DNA from: Psilocybe azurescens
Lineage: Eukaryota; Basidiomycota; Agaricomycetes; Agaricales; Agrocybaceae
Assembly (NCBI GenBank): GCA_023853785.1
Contig: JAJIRX010000197.1
Location: forward strand, 1 to 36,351
Length of the DNA stretch: 36,351 nucleotides
Reading direction: 5' to 3'
A program made the translations under genes and the position numbers. Positions 25,954 through 35,939 of the stretch are shown piece by piece. Within the stretch, counting starts at the first letter, position 1; every line of letters begins with the position of its first letter. Under the pieces are notes generated by a model. It saw only the letters and a list, made by a program, of their open reading frames with translations, was not told the DNA's origin and made no database searches.

Positions 25954-26121
25954 TCAAAGCCCTTCATCCTCAGGTAGATTCCGCATCGCAAGTGCCATCA
26001 TCATAAGCTTCGCAAGTCTTTCTTTCGCCTCCAGTTTTAGCTCAGCCGCCGCCTTTTGTTCGAGAGCCTCGTTGTCCAGTTCCATTGAGCTGCCGGTAAG
26101 CTGGAGCTCTGCGATCCACTG
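25954..26121 (-). CDS. Terminal exon of an unknown helical protein
   Basis: Not recognised. Behind an acceptor (AACAAAAG, ending at 26122 on the minus strand) lies a frame QWIAELQLTGSSMELDNEAL..KAAAELKLEAKERLAKLMMM ending EDEGL and TGA at 25954-25956. The Ala/Leu/Glu/Lys composition is strongly helix-forming and coding-like, unlike the flanks. The donor could be the GTATGT near 26232; plausible upstream coding (EGEVLLWNTKQ) follows but could not be joined in frame. The exon is shorter than typical search cut-offs, so it is easily missed. Confidence 0.4.
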   Translation of the reverse strand, partial: QWIAELQLTGSSMELDNEALEQKAAAELKLEAKERLAKLMMMALAMRNLPEDEGL

Positions 26122-26544
26122 CTTTTGTTACTTGTAGCCACCATAGGTTGAAGACTAGGCTGCGGACAGATGTGCAGATATTTTCTCACATCGGATAGAA
26201 ATCGCTAGGCTCCGGCAAGATCAGACATACCTTCACTGCTTTGTATTCCACAGCAAAACCTCTCCTTCACGAAATTGTGACTTTACAATTTATATGTCCA
26301 TGGTGACGAAAAGCAGTAACAAAAGACATGGGATCAGGATGCCTTCACACAACCACGTCCGTCAGGCACACCGCAGAAGTTCTGGGCGTTGCTAACAACA
26401 GTGAGAGCCCTTGTATTTTGCCTCTATAAGGCTTCCCAAAAATGATGGAAGCAAATAGTACCCCATTCGTTCCCTTTTCCTAACATAATATGGCAAGACC
26501 TCATCTTCCAAACACCGTTAAGGCAGTAGGTCCGTCAGATTCGA

Positions 26545-27932
26545 ATGACTTCGCGCAGTCGAACGCCTTGGCCCGTTACTCACATTGAACGATCAGAGAG
26601 ACCCAAACGTGCGCCACTCGAGCCTGAGCCCGCTGGTTGGATCACACCAGACAACCTCATCTCAATTAGCATCCGAAGAAACAAGCGAAACAACACTTAT
26701 TTCCCCAGCCCCGACGCTATCAAGCAATTCTTCGAAGACTACAGCGAGAAACTGATCCAGATCAGTTTCACTGAGCTTTCGCTCGACGAGAAAGCACCTT
26801 TGTTCCCTGATACAGCGAAGATGAAAGAATACTTCGACGTTTTCCTCGACGTGCTCCCGAGATGGAAGAGAGTCACTTTCTGGGCGCCGTATGTATCGCG
26901 CGAAAGCCTCTTTGGAAGGTTGCAGTTACCGCCGGCGGTTAACCTCGAGCATGTCACGCTCCAAGGTCCCTCCTTTGCGATATTCCAGCAGTCACCGAGG
27001 TGTTGCTGCAATGCTGGAGAAGCACAGGTTCGATCCGGACCTTTGAAATGGTGCAGTTTAATGAAGACACAGCACACTCCCAGAGTATACTTGGCAACCC
27101 TTGTATCTACGTACCACTCGGCCAACTCACTTCTCTACGCCTCGATATCAAGATGTCCGTCGAGCACTGTTGTGAAGTGCTCCTTTTGAGCCCTTATCTG
27201 GAGAATTGCTCTGTTACGAATGTTACAGGGCCGGATATGTTTCCTAGACCCATCCTCACTCCATTACTAGAGAGGTTAAACCTAGCTGTCAACTACGAGG
27301 ACCACGCTTCATCAAAGCCAACATACCTCTGCAGATTGTTTGATAGCCTTCAAGCCCCAGTTCTTCATCACCTCAATATCGAATGCGACGATAACTGGCA
27401 AAATCAGTCCTTCCTAAACTTTCTTCGTGTATCACAATGCACACTGGAGGCATTGGAGATGTTTATGGTTAGGATGACGGATCGGGAGCTCTACGAAATT
27501 CTCCAACACACACCTGAACTGCGCATCCTCAAAATCCACGGAGACACTTCCCAGAATCCTCAGCCACTGACGTGCGATTTGATGAAGGAGCTCACCAAGT
27601 TCCCGCAGAATCAAAATTTGCTCTGTCCCAGTTTGGAGATGTTTTCAGTCAACGACGACGCGGTGGAAGATCTTCCGGATGGCATACTGTCAGACATGCT
27701 TTTGAGTCGTGTAAGTGACGTCTACGTCCAGAATGTGTGGTTCCGCTCTAGTCGAGAGAACCCCAAGCACCAGATAGATATTCAGAGATTGGAGAGCGTG
27801 AAGGGGCACCTAGAGATCTTACAAAACATTTCTATTGATCGGTCCAGATCAGCTTGGGAAGACTGGAACAAGTCTGTCAGACAGAAACTCGAAGAACTTG
27901 ATCAAAGAGTAGAGCAGTCGGTCGCCCTATAG
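26545..27932 (+). CDS. Leucine-rich F-box-associated-like protein
   Basis: Resembles the large family of fungal proteins with degenerate leucine-rich repeats usually found behind an F-box; a recognisable F-box is not present in this reading. The ATG at 26545 gives MTSRSRTPWPVTHIERSERP and a frame to CCN at about 26986; the frame then shifts so that TEVLLQCWRSTG continues to TAG at 27930-27932. One extra C at 26985-26986 restores continuity (FAIFPAVTEVLL). Repeated LRR-like units are visible: LTSLRLDIKMS, PYLENCSVTNV, PLLERLNLAVN, PVLHHLNIEC, CTLEALEMFMV, PELRILKIHG, PSLEMFSVND. The C-terminus is a short helix EDWNKSVRQKLEELDQRVEQ. About 460 residues, no intron. A decayed paralogue lies at 16093-17168. 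Confidence 0.7.
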
Positions 27933-28097
27933 TATAGAGTTTGTTTGTAGAGAAAATAAACTTCGAAGGGTATTATTGCGTATAATGAATGTTACAGTCC
28001 TTTGTGACGAAAATGTAAGCAACTGGAACAAAATAGGCTAGGTTACGGAAAGAAGACGACGAACCAGCCTGTGTCTAAAAGTACAACCGCAGTTGAC

Positions 28098-28223
28098 CTA
28101 GTGAGATTTGTGTTGCTCGAGATATTTAGCGTTCACGGCCACCATATGGTATCCAACCACCGTGATCATTGCAAAAACGCCGAGCGAATTGGCCAGTGTC
28201 AGAAGAGTCTCATTCGAAATCAT
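28098..28223 (-). CDS. OST4: Oligosaccharyltransferase 4 kDa subunit (OST4)
   Basis: Tiny single-helix subunit of the ER oligosaccharyltransferase complex, which transfers the lipid-linked glycan to Asn residues; in yeast it links Stt3 with Ost3/Ost6. The 41-codon frame starts ATG at 28221-28223 and reads MISNETLLTLANSLG, then the membrane segment VFAMITVVGYHMVAVNAKYL, ending QHKSH and TAG at 28098-28100. The pattern MIS-[ND]-E-x-L, the small-residue helix and the YH pair match OST4 proteins (yeast 36 aa). No intron. It lies 259 bases from the divergent QCR8 start. No homopolymer slip is present. Confidence 0.88.
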   Translation of the reverse strand: MISNETLLTLANSLGVFAMITVVGYHMVAVNAKYLEQHKSH

Positions 28224-28482
28224 GACCAGAGCGGGTCCTATGAAACCAATGATCAATATTAAGTTAACGCTGGATAAACGAACCCAAATTCACGATGTGG
28301 TGCTTTTGAAGGGAGTGTGTGAGTGAGTTTGGTGTGAGTTAAGAGTGTGATGAGGTGGAACCCCGCAGTGGTCGTGGCTTGTTTGTCCTTTGTTTGTCCT
28401 CGACGGACCAGAACGGATTGCGAGCTCAACACCGAACACAATTCTTCAACTCTTCACTTATTCTCCTATACACTAGCCCAGT
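28224..28482. promoter_or_regulatory. Shared promoter region of OST4 and QCR8
   Basis: 259 bases separate the divergent starts. No convincing TATA element. The GTGTGTGAGTGAGTTTGGTG stretch at 28315-28334 and the TTTGTCCTTTGTTTGTCCT tandem at 28381-28399 are the most repetitive parts. Bidirectional use is inferred. Confidence 0.5.
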
Positions 28483-29047
28483 ATGAGGCCCACACTTCCG
28501 AGAAGCTCTGGTATGCCAGGAGGTGAGTATTTGGTCTTCAATGACATCGGTGAATGGCAGCTAATGCACTATTGTCACCCACAGGCAAGGCCTACGTGAG
28601 CACCTTCATCTTATTTTAGCGGACTTTCGAGCAGAAACTTATGTTGTTGTCTTCTTGGGTAACAGAGCTTGTGGTGGGGTGACCAGACTGGCATGAAACA
28701 AAAAGGCGTCGTAACATACGGTGCGTCGCGTCAGTTCGAGTGACATCTATATCTTCTAACGCTAGGAACCAAACTTGCAGCCATTTCCCCTTACCAGACC
28801 AAGGCTGCTCCCCACTTCCTACGATCCTACCTATTCAATGGATATCGTCGCCTCTCTGGCGAGATCCTCTTCTTCGGAATCCCCATCGCCCTAGGTCGGG
28901 TCTTTTGTCTCCAAATTATACTATACTCGCTTCTGACAGGTTTATACAATTGCAGGGTATGGCGTCTACACATGGGCCAAAGGCTACGACGAGTGGCAAA
29001 ACAGCAAGGCCGGACATCTTGCTCTTGGTGGAGAACACCACGAATAG
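28483..29047 (+). CDS. QCR8: Cytochrome b-c1 complex subunit 8 (QCR8)
   Basis: Small membrane subunit of mitochondrial complex III (ubiquinol-cytochrome c reductase), binding cytochrome b. Five exons, all with GT-AG borders: 28483-28522, 28585-28595, 28666-28720, 28766-28894, 28956-29047. Protein of about 109 residues: MRPTLPRSSGMPGGKAYSLW, WGDQTGMKQKGVVTYG, ISPYQTKAAPHFLRSYLFNG, YRRLSGEILFFGIPIALGYG (membrane span) and YTWAKGYDEWQNSKAGHLAL, ending GGEHHE. This matches fungal QCR8 along its whole length with no frame slip. Exon 2 is only 11 nt (GCAAGGCCTAC), encoding part of the GGKAY turn. Head-to-head with OST4. Confidence 0.95.
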
Positions 29048-29679
29048 ATTCGCCATCGTCAATAGATTCCTTGCCTTTTCAAACTACTGTTAACGACCGC
29101 TTCACCATAATCCATTACATGGTCCATGCCTGTCCCTGCCACTGCAACGTATAGTAGTATAAAGTTTCCAATGATTTTGGGACTCTTGCATCTTTGGTGT
29201 GCCTGAAACAGCGTCGTCAATATACCAAATTGAAGTCGTAGTATCTCAGTCGCAAATCGAAGGCGGAGGGTTTGGGAGTAATATTCCATAATTGCTGAAC
29301 ACAAGAGAAAGTTACTTCGAGGATTTTTCTTCTGATGTTAAGCATCCATTACGGGTGGAGAAGCTGTCAGAATCTCCATGCCATGATGATTACCACACCA
29401 TTCTATTGGGCGAGTTCCATTCTAAAGACTTGCATGCTGAGTAGTGCAAGTTACATCCACGTTCCTAATAATCATTCCCCATCTTTGGAGTTTGAACCTT
29501 AAGTGCTGCCCAAAACACTGTCACTTTCATTTTCATAAACAGTGGATATATATAGGGGAAGAAAGAAGTGTCGTAGATTTATAGTCTCCAGGTATATGCT
29601 AGTTGGCAAAATAAATACAGATAGGTGAAATCATGGGATGGTGGTGGCTGCGACGAAGATATGGTTTCGGGATTGGTAT
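29048..29679. other. Intergenic, no gene confirmed
   Basis: A minus-strand frame at 29059-29304 overlaps the QCR8 3' flank; its sequence has mixed composition and no recognised family, so it is left unannotated. The rest is A+T-rich. Confidence 0.45.
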
Positions 29680-29933
29680 TTACATCCTCGAGCAGTCATG
29701 GTGTGACAAGCAAAGAGCAGGTGGGCGCCCTTGAGTCTGTCGATACGCCATGGCAAATATTTCAGTGATAAGCAAAGATAGAAGAGAGGATAGGCTTTGC
29801 CACTGACCCGGCGATGATAGCAACACGTCTGTCCAAACTGGCAGTCATCGTTGAATTCACAATGCGGGTACTCCCAGGCCATAGCGAAAGTGACGAATAC
29901 GAGCGCCGAGAGGATGTACTTTGTAGGATTCAT
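29680..29933 (-). CDS. Small secreted six-cysteine protein (knottin-like spacing)
   Basis: Function unknown. The ATG at 29931-29933 starts MNPTKYILSALVFVTFAMA, a clear signal peptide with likely cleavage after AMA. Exon 1 (29808-29933) ends at CGG; an intron 29737-29807 (gtcagt ... cgacag) is removed; exon 2 (29680-29736) ends ATG TAA. The mature peptide of about 41 residues contains exactly six Cys in the order C-x5-C-x5-CC-x12-C-x5-C (segments CEFNDDCQFGQTCC and LCLSHHDCSRM). That C-C-CC-C-C order is used by cystine-knot miniproteins, and small secreted cysteine-rich proteins are common in fungi. Reading through the intron gives a longer frame with fewer paired Cys, so splicing matters. A TATA-like TTTATAC lies upstream at about 30057-30063 (minus strand), and a 5' UTR intron is plausible just upstream of the ATG. 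Confidence 0.7.
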
Positions 29934-31086
29934 GGTTCTTCCTTCAAATGCGCTTGGTATGCTATGCCTGCCGGACCAAGTCAATCAGTGTAGGACTTCG
30001 AATTAGTGACGATTGCGATTCTTACAGTTAAGTTTGAAATGAACCCGAGATTGTAGGTGTATAAAGAGTAGAGTGATAGGAGACTACGTGGTTGAGACGA
30101 GCATAGCATTTCTCATTTCGAGATCATTGGCCGTGGTCGCCCCAATTAGGAGCCGGGACCGTGTGAATGAATAATTAGCAGCCGATGATGCCGCAATAAG
30201 TACAACAAATGGGTCCAGAAGGAGCGCTTATTTGGACGTTTGTGTATACATAGCCTCGTTGCGCTAGGTCTAGAAGGCAGTCAGAGGCTGGTGCAGCTAG
30301 TACCAATTCCATAGAAATGAGATGATTTTACGGCCGCAAGATCGGAATCGGGTCATAGTATTCGACAGAAATGCGTTCCTTTATATGATGGAGGTATCCC
30401 AGTAAATTCATTATGCATAACATGGCACTATGTAGTCTGTATTATTGTAGAAGCCTTTCAATTTAGAAGGTTAAGCTTGAAGATAGTTACTAAGATTAAT
30501 TATGACTTCATTTTGCTGAATAGGTGGGTCCCGTCAAAGGGACCTCAGTCTTGGCAAGCTGTCGTTGCATGATGCTCGTAATTTCACCCCGGCTTCTTAT
30601 GCATGTCTATGAGATAGCTCGTTGGCTCACGGTGAGTGTAATCGGAAATTTCACAGGCAACATGGGTGGGTGAGTAGTCAGTATGGCCCCAGGGTAATGG
30701 CTTTCGTCTGGCAACATTGGGACACTCGTCGAGTATCCAAGACCGAGATTCAGTAAATTTTACATACTCAGTAGACCAAAGAACTTTGAAAGTTCAAGAA
30801 GTAATAATCTATCATTTAGAGAGCAGAGAGATGAATGTAATGTTAACGTCAAGTACTCGCGGTATAAATTGTACTCTGTAGGCGTCTTCCGAAGGACCAC
30901 ACGTTAGTGAAGCGCGAATAAAGACCCGTCAATTAAGACATGATTCGGATCGCTTTTAAATATTGATTTTATGGATGAAATATCGAAGGCGAGCAGTTTT
31001 GAACGCACTATTTATACTATATAGATTGCGAAATGAATACCGTACGATCACCGTGACAAGAATGACCAAAGAGGAAGTGCGAGAAA
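29934..31086. other. Intergenic, no gene recognised
   Basis: Includes the promoter side of the secreted-protein gene and the upstream flank of the transporter gene. No open frame of note and no repeat recognised. Confidence 0.5.
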
Positions 31087-33155
31087 ATGCATAAATACGG
31101 ATTGAATGTTAACATTGTATTCCCCGACACATTTTTCTCCATCAAAGAGAAAGCGGCGCCCAACTCGCCCTGTCTTTTTGTATCTCCCAATAGTGCTCCA
31201 ATGTCGACGCCGACGGCCACGCCCACCATCGTTCTGACATCAATCACCGAACCTACAGTACCATCTACACCTTCCGGTCACGAATATCTAGAGAGAGTCG
31301 ACCTTGTTACACCCACGACGGATGGGCCGAATTTTACAAATCAAGAACTCGCTTTGAACGGTTCGATACGCCCAAGGTCTCGCGCGACCATACCCCAAAT
31401 AAACGACGCGGGTCTTTCTTCATTCGGACCAGGGACATATGGGAAGGAGGAGGCGCAGTTTCATGGGAGCGCGTCTTTCGAGGGAGGACCAACGACGACC
31501 AAAATTAGGCGAAAATATCACAGAGATGAACTATCGCCTACGCTATATCCGTTAGATGACCTCTCATCTCGCTCGGAGTCAGGATCTGATCTGTACGACA
31601 AGGAGAGTCTACCCCGCATGTCTCCCCAATCCAACCCGTCCTCTAAGATCAGAGTTCACCTTTCGCGCCATGCATCTCCAATACTCCAAGTCACTCGCCC
31701 CTTTCTTATCTTTTCCCTCGCGCTTACGCGCCATTCCGGACTCTCCCTTCTCTGGCTGCTTTTGTACTTCACTCTCAATCTTTCTCTAACGCTGTATAAT
31801 AAGACTGTCCTCATTCACTTTCCTTTCCCATATACCCTCACTGCGCTCCACGCCTTCTGTGGGACCATTGGCACCCGCATTCTTCTACGAGTCAAACCTT
31901 CAGGGGTTCCCAGTCAACAGGCGCCCGCTTGACGAATGCACAGCTTCCCCAGGCTCAACACCCCACAGTGCCAAATCTAAACGGCAAAGAATTAATCGTA
32001 CTATTATTATTCAGCATTCTATACACCATCAATATCGTCGTGAGCAACGCGTCTCTACGCCTTGTGACGGTACCCGTAAGTTTCATTCAATGTTCGAGCC
32101 AAGTCTATTTTTAACACGAGGCTAATACTACCGATTAGTTCCATCAGGTCGTGCGCGCTTCGACGCCTTTCTTCACCATCACGTTTGCAGCGGCTCTACT
32201 AGGAAAACGCTGTAGCAAAAAAGCTGTTGTCACTTGTACCCGTGGTCATTGGGGTCGGATTTGCGTGTGTTTCTGTGAATTCTTATATGTGGGGGCGTGA
32301 CTTGCTAATTTGACCATCAACAGAACATACGGAGATTATTATTTCACCGCTTTCGGATTTTTCTTGACCCTCCTTGGAACCGTTCTGGCCTCGCTGAAAA
32401 CAATTCTGACCAATGTCATACTTTTGAAGCCTTCTGCTACAGGTCTCCCCATCTCGTCGGAGAATAGCCACACAATTCTAGATGAAAAGCGGGCCCAATC
32501 GTCATTCTCACCATCATTTATATCGTCTGTCTCTTCTCATCTAGTGAAGCGCGTCTTCCCGCATTCATCATCTTCTCCCCCCGCCTATCCAATCAAATCC
32601 CACTCACCCACATCTAGCCAATTCGCGTTCTCTTTGCCCAAACTATCTCTAAGTCCTATACACCTTCTTTACCTACTTTCTCCTCTCGCGTTTATTCAGA
32701 CAACTCTGCTAGCTCATTTCACTGGAGAGCTGGATCGTGTACGATGGCATCTGTTCGATCCAGCCACGGCGACGGCTAAGTATGGCTCCACCGCTGTCAA
32801 CGGACGGATGTGGCTGATTCTCAACGGCGTCCTCGCGTTCATGCTCAATGTGGTCAGCTTCAATGCTAACAGGCGGGTAGGCGCTTTGGGTATGAGTGTG
32901 GCTGGTGAGTTTAAGTCTTTTTCGTATTGCATCAGTTCGAGGGCAAGGGATCGGTGCTGATCGATGTATTTTTATTCTTTCTTTCTGATAGCAAACGTCA
33001 AGCAGGTGCTCACCGTGCTGTCGGCGGTAGTTTTGTTTGATTTGACCATCACTCCCGCTAATGGGGTCGGTATTCTGCTCACGCTCATTGGTGGCGCGCT
33101 CTACGCCACTGTCGAGCTGCAGGAGAAGAAGGAAATCAAAAGTCGTATCGGATGA
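31087..33155 (+). CDS. TPT/EamA-family transporter (nucleotide-sugar or triose-phosphate transporter-like)
   Basis: Ten-helix antiporter fold, probably Golgi/ER; substrate not predictable from sequence. A long Ser/Thr/Pro-rich cytosolic leader comes first; ATG 31087 is the first start, ATG 31201 (MSTPTATPTIVLT) a credible alternative. Then LSLLWLLLYFTLNLSLTLYN, KTVLIHFPFPYTLTALHAFC, GKELIVLLLFSILYTINIVV, SNASLRLVTVP, an intron, FHQVVRASTPFFTITFAAAL, SLVPVVIGVGFA, an intron, YGDYYFTAFGFFLTLLGTVL, ASLKTILTNV, LLYLLSPLAFIQTTLLAHF, VNGRMWLILNGVLAFMLNVV, an intron, ANVKQVLTVLSAVVLFDL and GVGILLTLIGGALYATVELQ. These are family hallmarks. Frame slips at GGGG 31903-31906 and AAAAAA 32217-32222; the rest is open. 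Same window as the GDP-fucose enzymes, but 27 kb away. Confidence 0.85.
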
Positions 33156-33802
33156 TATACATTCTTTATCTATGTATGCGTTTATGGTCTCTTGCCAGCT
33201 GTCTCTGCATATATAATATTACACTCGTTATTCAATTTATATCAGGCGTTTACGCCAATTTTGAAAGAAGATGCATGCACATTTAGTCGTCGTTATTTAT
33301 ACGGACGCGTACCGAGTGTAGCATTTCTACTACACATACTTGCATGTTTACAATATAACGGTCAATTACCGAATACCTTAGTACCACTAGTGGTGCTCTG
33401 CTTTTTATTTGTGCGATTATCTGTAATTGATAGCCAGACAAAAATGCTGAATGCTTCAAAGGCTATTAAAGGCTGTTGTGGGGCATTGGGGAATAACAAA
33501 AGTTCTTTGTCTTTGTTCGAGTCAAGAATCGAGAGAACGGTCCAGGACTTTCAGGTTGGAACTTGCATTAAGTAGTGGTCGTAACAGCAGGCTCGTTTCG
33601 GGAACATAGAGCAAGCAACAGGAGAATGATGATTGTAGAGACCATGGAAGCGGAGAATGAAAAGTCTTACTAAACATGGCAATATGTTTAAAATTGCTTG
33701 GCATTGCTGGCGCGGACGTGTTATATTATACCGTGAGAAATTATGAATTGCATAGCACTCGCCCAGGTCTTTCCATCTCTTGTACTAAACAATCATCTCA
33801 AT
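33156..33802. other. Intergenic
   Basis: Downstream flank of the transporter and leader of the RING gene. The frame 33192-33575 is open for 127 codons, but its start lies in the transporter's 3' flank, it has no family match, and it is regarded as chance. Confidence 0.5.
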
Positions 33803-35939
33803 ATGCCTGTCTCGACGCGACAGGCGACTCCTGGACCCAGCAATCGCGATCCGACAACCTCACAACCCGTGAATACCAGAAAAAGAGCTGGCTCTGAAGG
33901 GCATGATGGTGTTAGGGATTCGAAGAAGATGAGGGTTGACGGGGAGGCATTATCCCAAATATCGTCAGTGAGTGTGAAAGACAAGAAGAAGAAGAAGAGA
34001 AAGAAGAAAAAGAGGATTTCGGTTGTTAAAAGTGACTCTGAGGTCAAGAAACCGACGAGGGCAAAGTCGGGATCTGTGCCTCTCTCGCCGACTAAACGCA
34101 AAGCCACTGTTTCTAACGGCGAGTCTATTCCGAGCAACGAAGCAAAGGATCGCACCGATGACGAGGCAGAGGAAGAGCGAGCAATATCGAGCGTATGTCT
34201 TTCTTATTACGCAACCTTTCGGCGTAGGCTAATTTCTATTCAAAGTCTTCAGACAAGGGGAAAGGAAAAGCAAAGTCGGCGCCAGGATCACCGTCCCAAC
34301 GCGCCGCAGATCTCGAGAGTCAACCTGCTCAGCCTGTTGCCTCGGGATCGACTCTCCCTTTGTGGATTCGTCTGAATCAACTTCTCAGGCTTCAGAGATG
34401 GCCCTTTGAAAGAAAAACTGGCCGCTCAGACCAAAGTACGTCTACACAAATAGACCTGCCACGGATGCAACCTGACCATTCCCACAGCTTCTTGAACGAC
34501 ATCAGATGCAACTTTGGCATCAGCAGCAGTCGCTGACCTGTCAGATATGCCTAGACCTCATGTATAAACCATACGCCCTTTCACCCTGCGGCCACATCAC
34601 ATGCTACGGGTGCTTGGTTCGCTGGTTTACTGCTCCTCAGAATCCAGAAGCACCGCTATTGGCTTTAGGCAATGGAGACGCAGCCAACGCCGCTCCTCAG
34701 GAACCAGATACCATCGAGTCCATACTTAACAGTGGCACGGCCCGAAATGGCTCATATGAGACGCCGCAAGAAATGCCCTGTATGTCGTGCAGTCGTTGTC
34801 GAGCGTCCTGTGGAAATGTGGGGCATTAAAGACATGGTTTCTGCTCTTATACGTAGTAATCTCGTCGATTTGCCTCCGGCTCCTATCCCAACACCACCCA
34901 CCGCGGAGGAAGGTGCCAACACCGACCCCTGGCGCAATGTTTTCCGACGTGCGGGATCCCTGGCCGGCAGTGCATTTGCTGCCTTTTTTCCCTTCGCGGC
35001 TCCGGCAGAAACCACGTGAACAGGACGACAGGGATCGAGAACAAATGGGCTGGTTCGACGCTGAAGATGGAGGGATTCATCGTTGCATTGATTGTTACCA
35101 TGAAATTTGGGATGGAATCTGTTCTGCGTGCCATCGACCTTATCCTGGACATGGAGGGCATAATGACGACGACGACGACGATGATGACGATGACGATGAC
35201 GACGGTGATATGTATCTTCGCCATTTCAGACAAGAGCTGGACCTTGATACCGACGAAAGCGAAGACGGGGAAGACTACTTTCGTTTGTTTGAGAGAGAAC
35301 ATATACAAGCTATTGAAGAGGAATTACGAGCTCGGGGCGAACTGTCAGAAGATGATGAAGATGAGGGTGACAACGATGTCGATGTCGATGTAGATGTTCA
35401 CGATCTGCGCGATCTCAATTATATTTCTAATCCCTTCCAATTCCATCCTCCGGGTAATGATGTTTGGGGCTGGTGCCGCTCAAATCGCGGAGGTTGATGG
35501 TGATGAAGATGACGAAGAGGAGAGCGACTATGGAGGAAGCTTCATCAACGATGACGATGACGACGACGTTGAAGTCGTTGAGGGTCCTTCTCGCAGTCTA
35601 GCCAGTATTGGGCGACGAAGATATGTTCAGGTAGAGTCGGAGGAGGAGGAGGAGGAAGGAGAAGAACCAGATGATGTCGTCGATCTAGACGAAGACGGAG
35701 ACGAGGATATAACTGCCTTTGATCACGCACGAAGGAGACGAGTAGCTCCTCGGCGCATTGTGGACGACTCTGACTCGGGAGGCGATACAGAAATCGATGT
35801 GGATGCTGACGATGACGTAAATGAAGATGAGGATCCTACTTTAGCGCTGGACACAGGTACTGCGGATGCAGTTTTCGGTGTTTATGTTAGTTCATGTGAC
35901 GAGGAAGAAGACTCAGACGGGAGTGCAGGCTGGTGGTAA
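33803..35939 (+). CDS. RING-finger protein, probable E3 ubiquitin ligase (CHFR-like) with acidic tail
   Basis: Probably a nuclear ubiquitin ligase. Exon 1 33803-34192 encodes MPVSTRQATPGPSNR and a basic lysine tract (KDKKKKKRKKKKRISV, nuclear-localisation-like); exon 2 34246-34435; exon 3 from 34488. Exon 3 opens QMQLWHQQQS and holds a C3HC4 RING: CQICLDLMYKPYALSPCGHI, TCYGCLVRWF, a 45-residue insert, then KKCPVCRAVVVERPVEMWG. A second Cys pair set, CIDCYHEIWDGICSACHRPY, resembles the Cys-rich part behind CHFR RINGs. The C-terminus is extremely acidic (Asp run at 35163-35203; EEEEEEGEEPDD), ending DSDGSAGWW. Frame slips occur at CCC 34356-34358, TTT 34405-34407, near 34740-34760, AAA 35009-35011 and GGGG 35466-35469. 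Confidence 0.8.
35163..35207 (+). repeat. GAC/GAT trinucleotide repeat encoding poly-Asp
   Basis: An imperfect run of GAC and GAT triplets in frame within the RING gene encodes about 13 consecutive Asp. Shorter GATGTC/GATGTA and GAGGAG runs lie at about 35373-35396 and 35640-35655. Length variation between strains is likely. Confidence 0.8.

Noticed and set aside
26739..27125. Minus-strand 128-codon open frame
   Set aside because: Antisense shadow of the leucine-rich protein gene.
31087..33155. Assigning the TPT transporter as the GDP-fucose carrier for the nearby enzymes
   Set aside because: Distance is 27 kb and substrate cannot be read from the sequence; only noted as a possibility.
33192..33575. 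Plus-strand 127-codon open frame
   Set aside because: In the 3' flank of the transporter, no recognised domain, A+T-rich codons; likely chance.
33793..34155. Minus-strand Phe-rich frame
   Set aside because: Antisense of the lysine tract of the RING gene.
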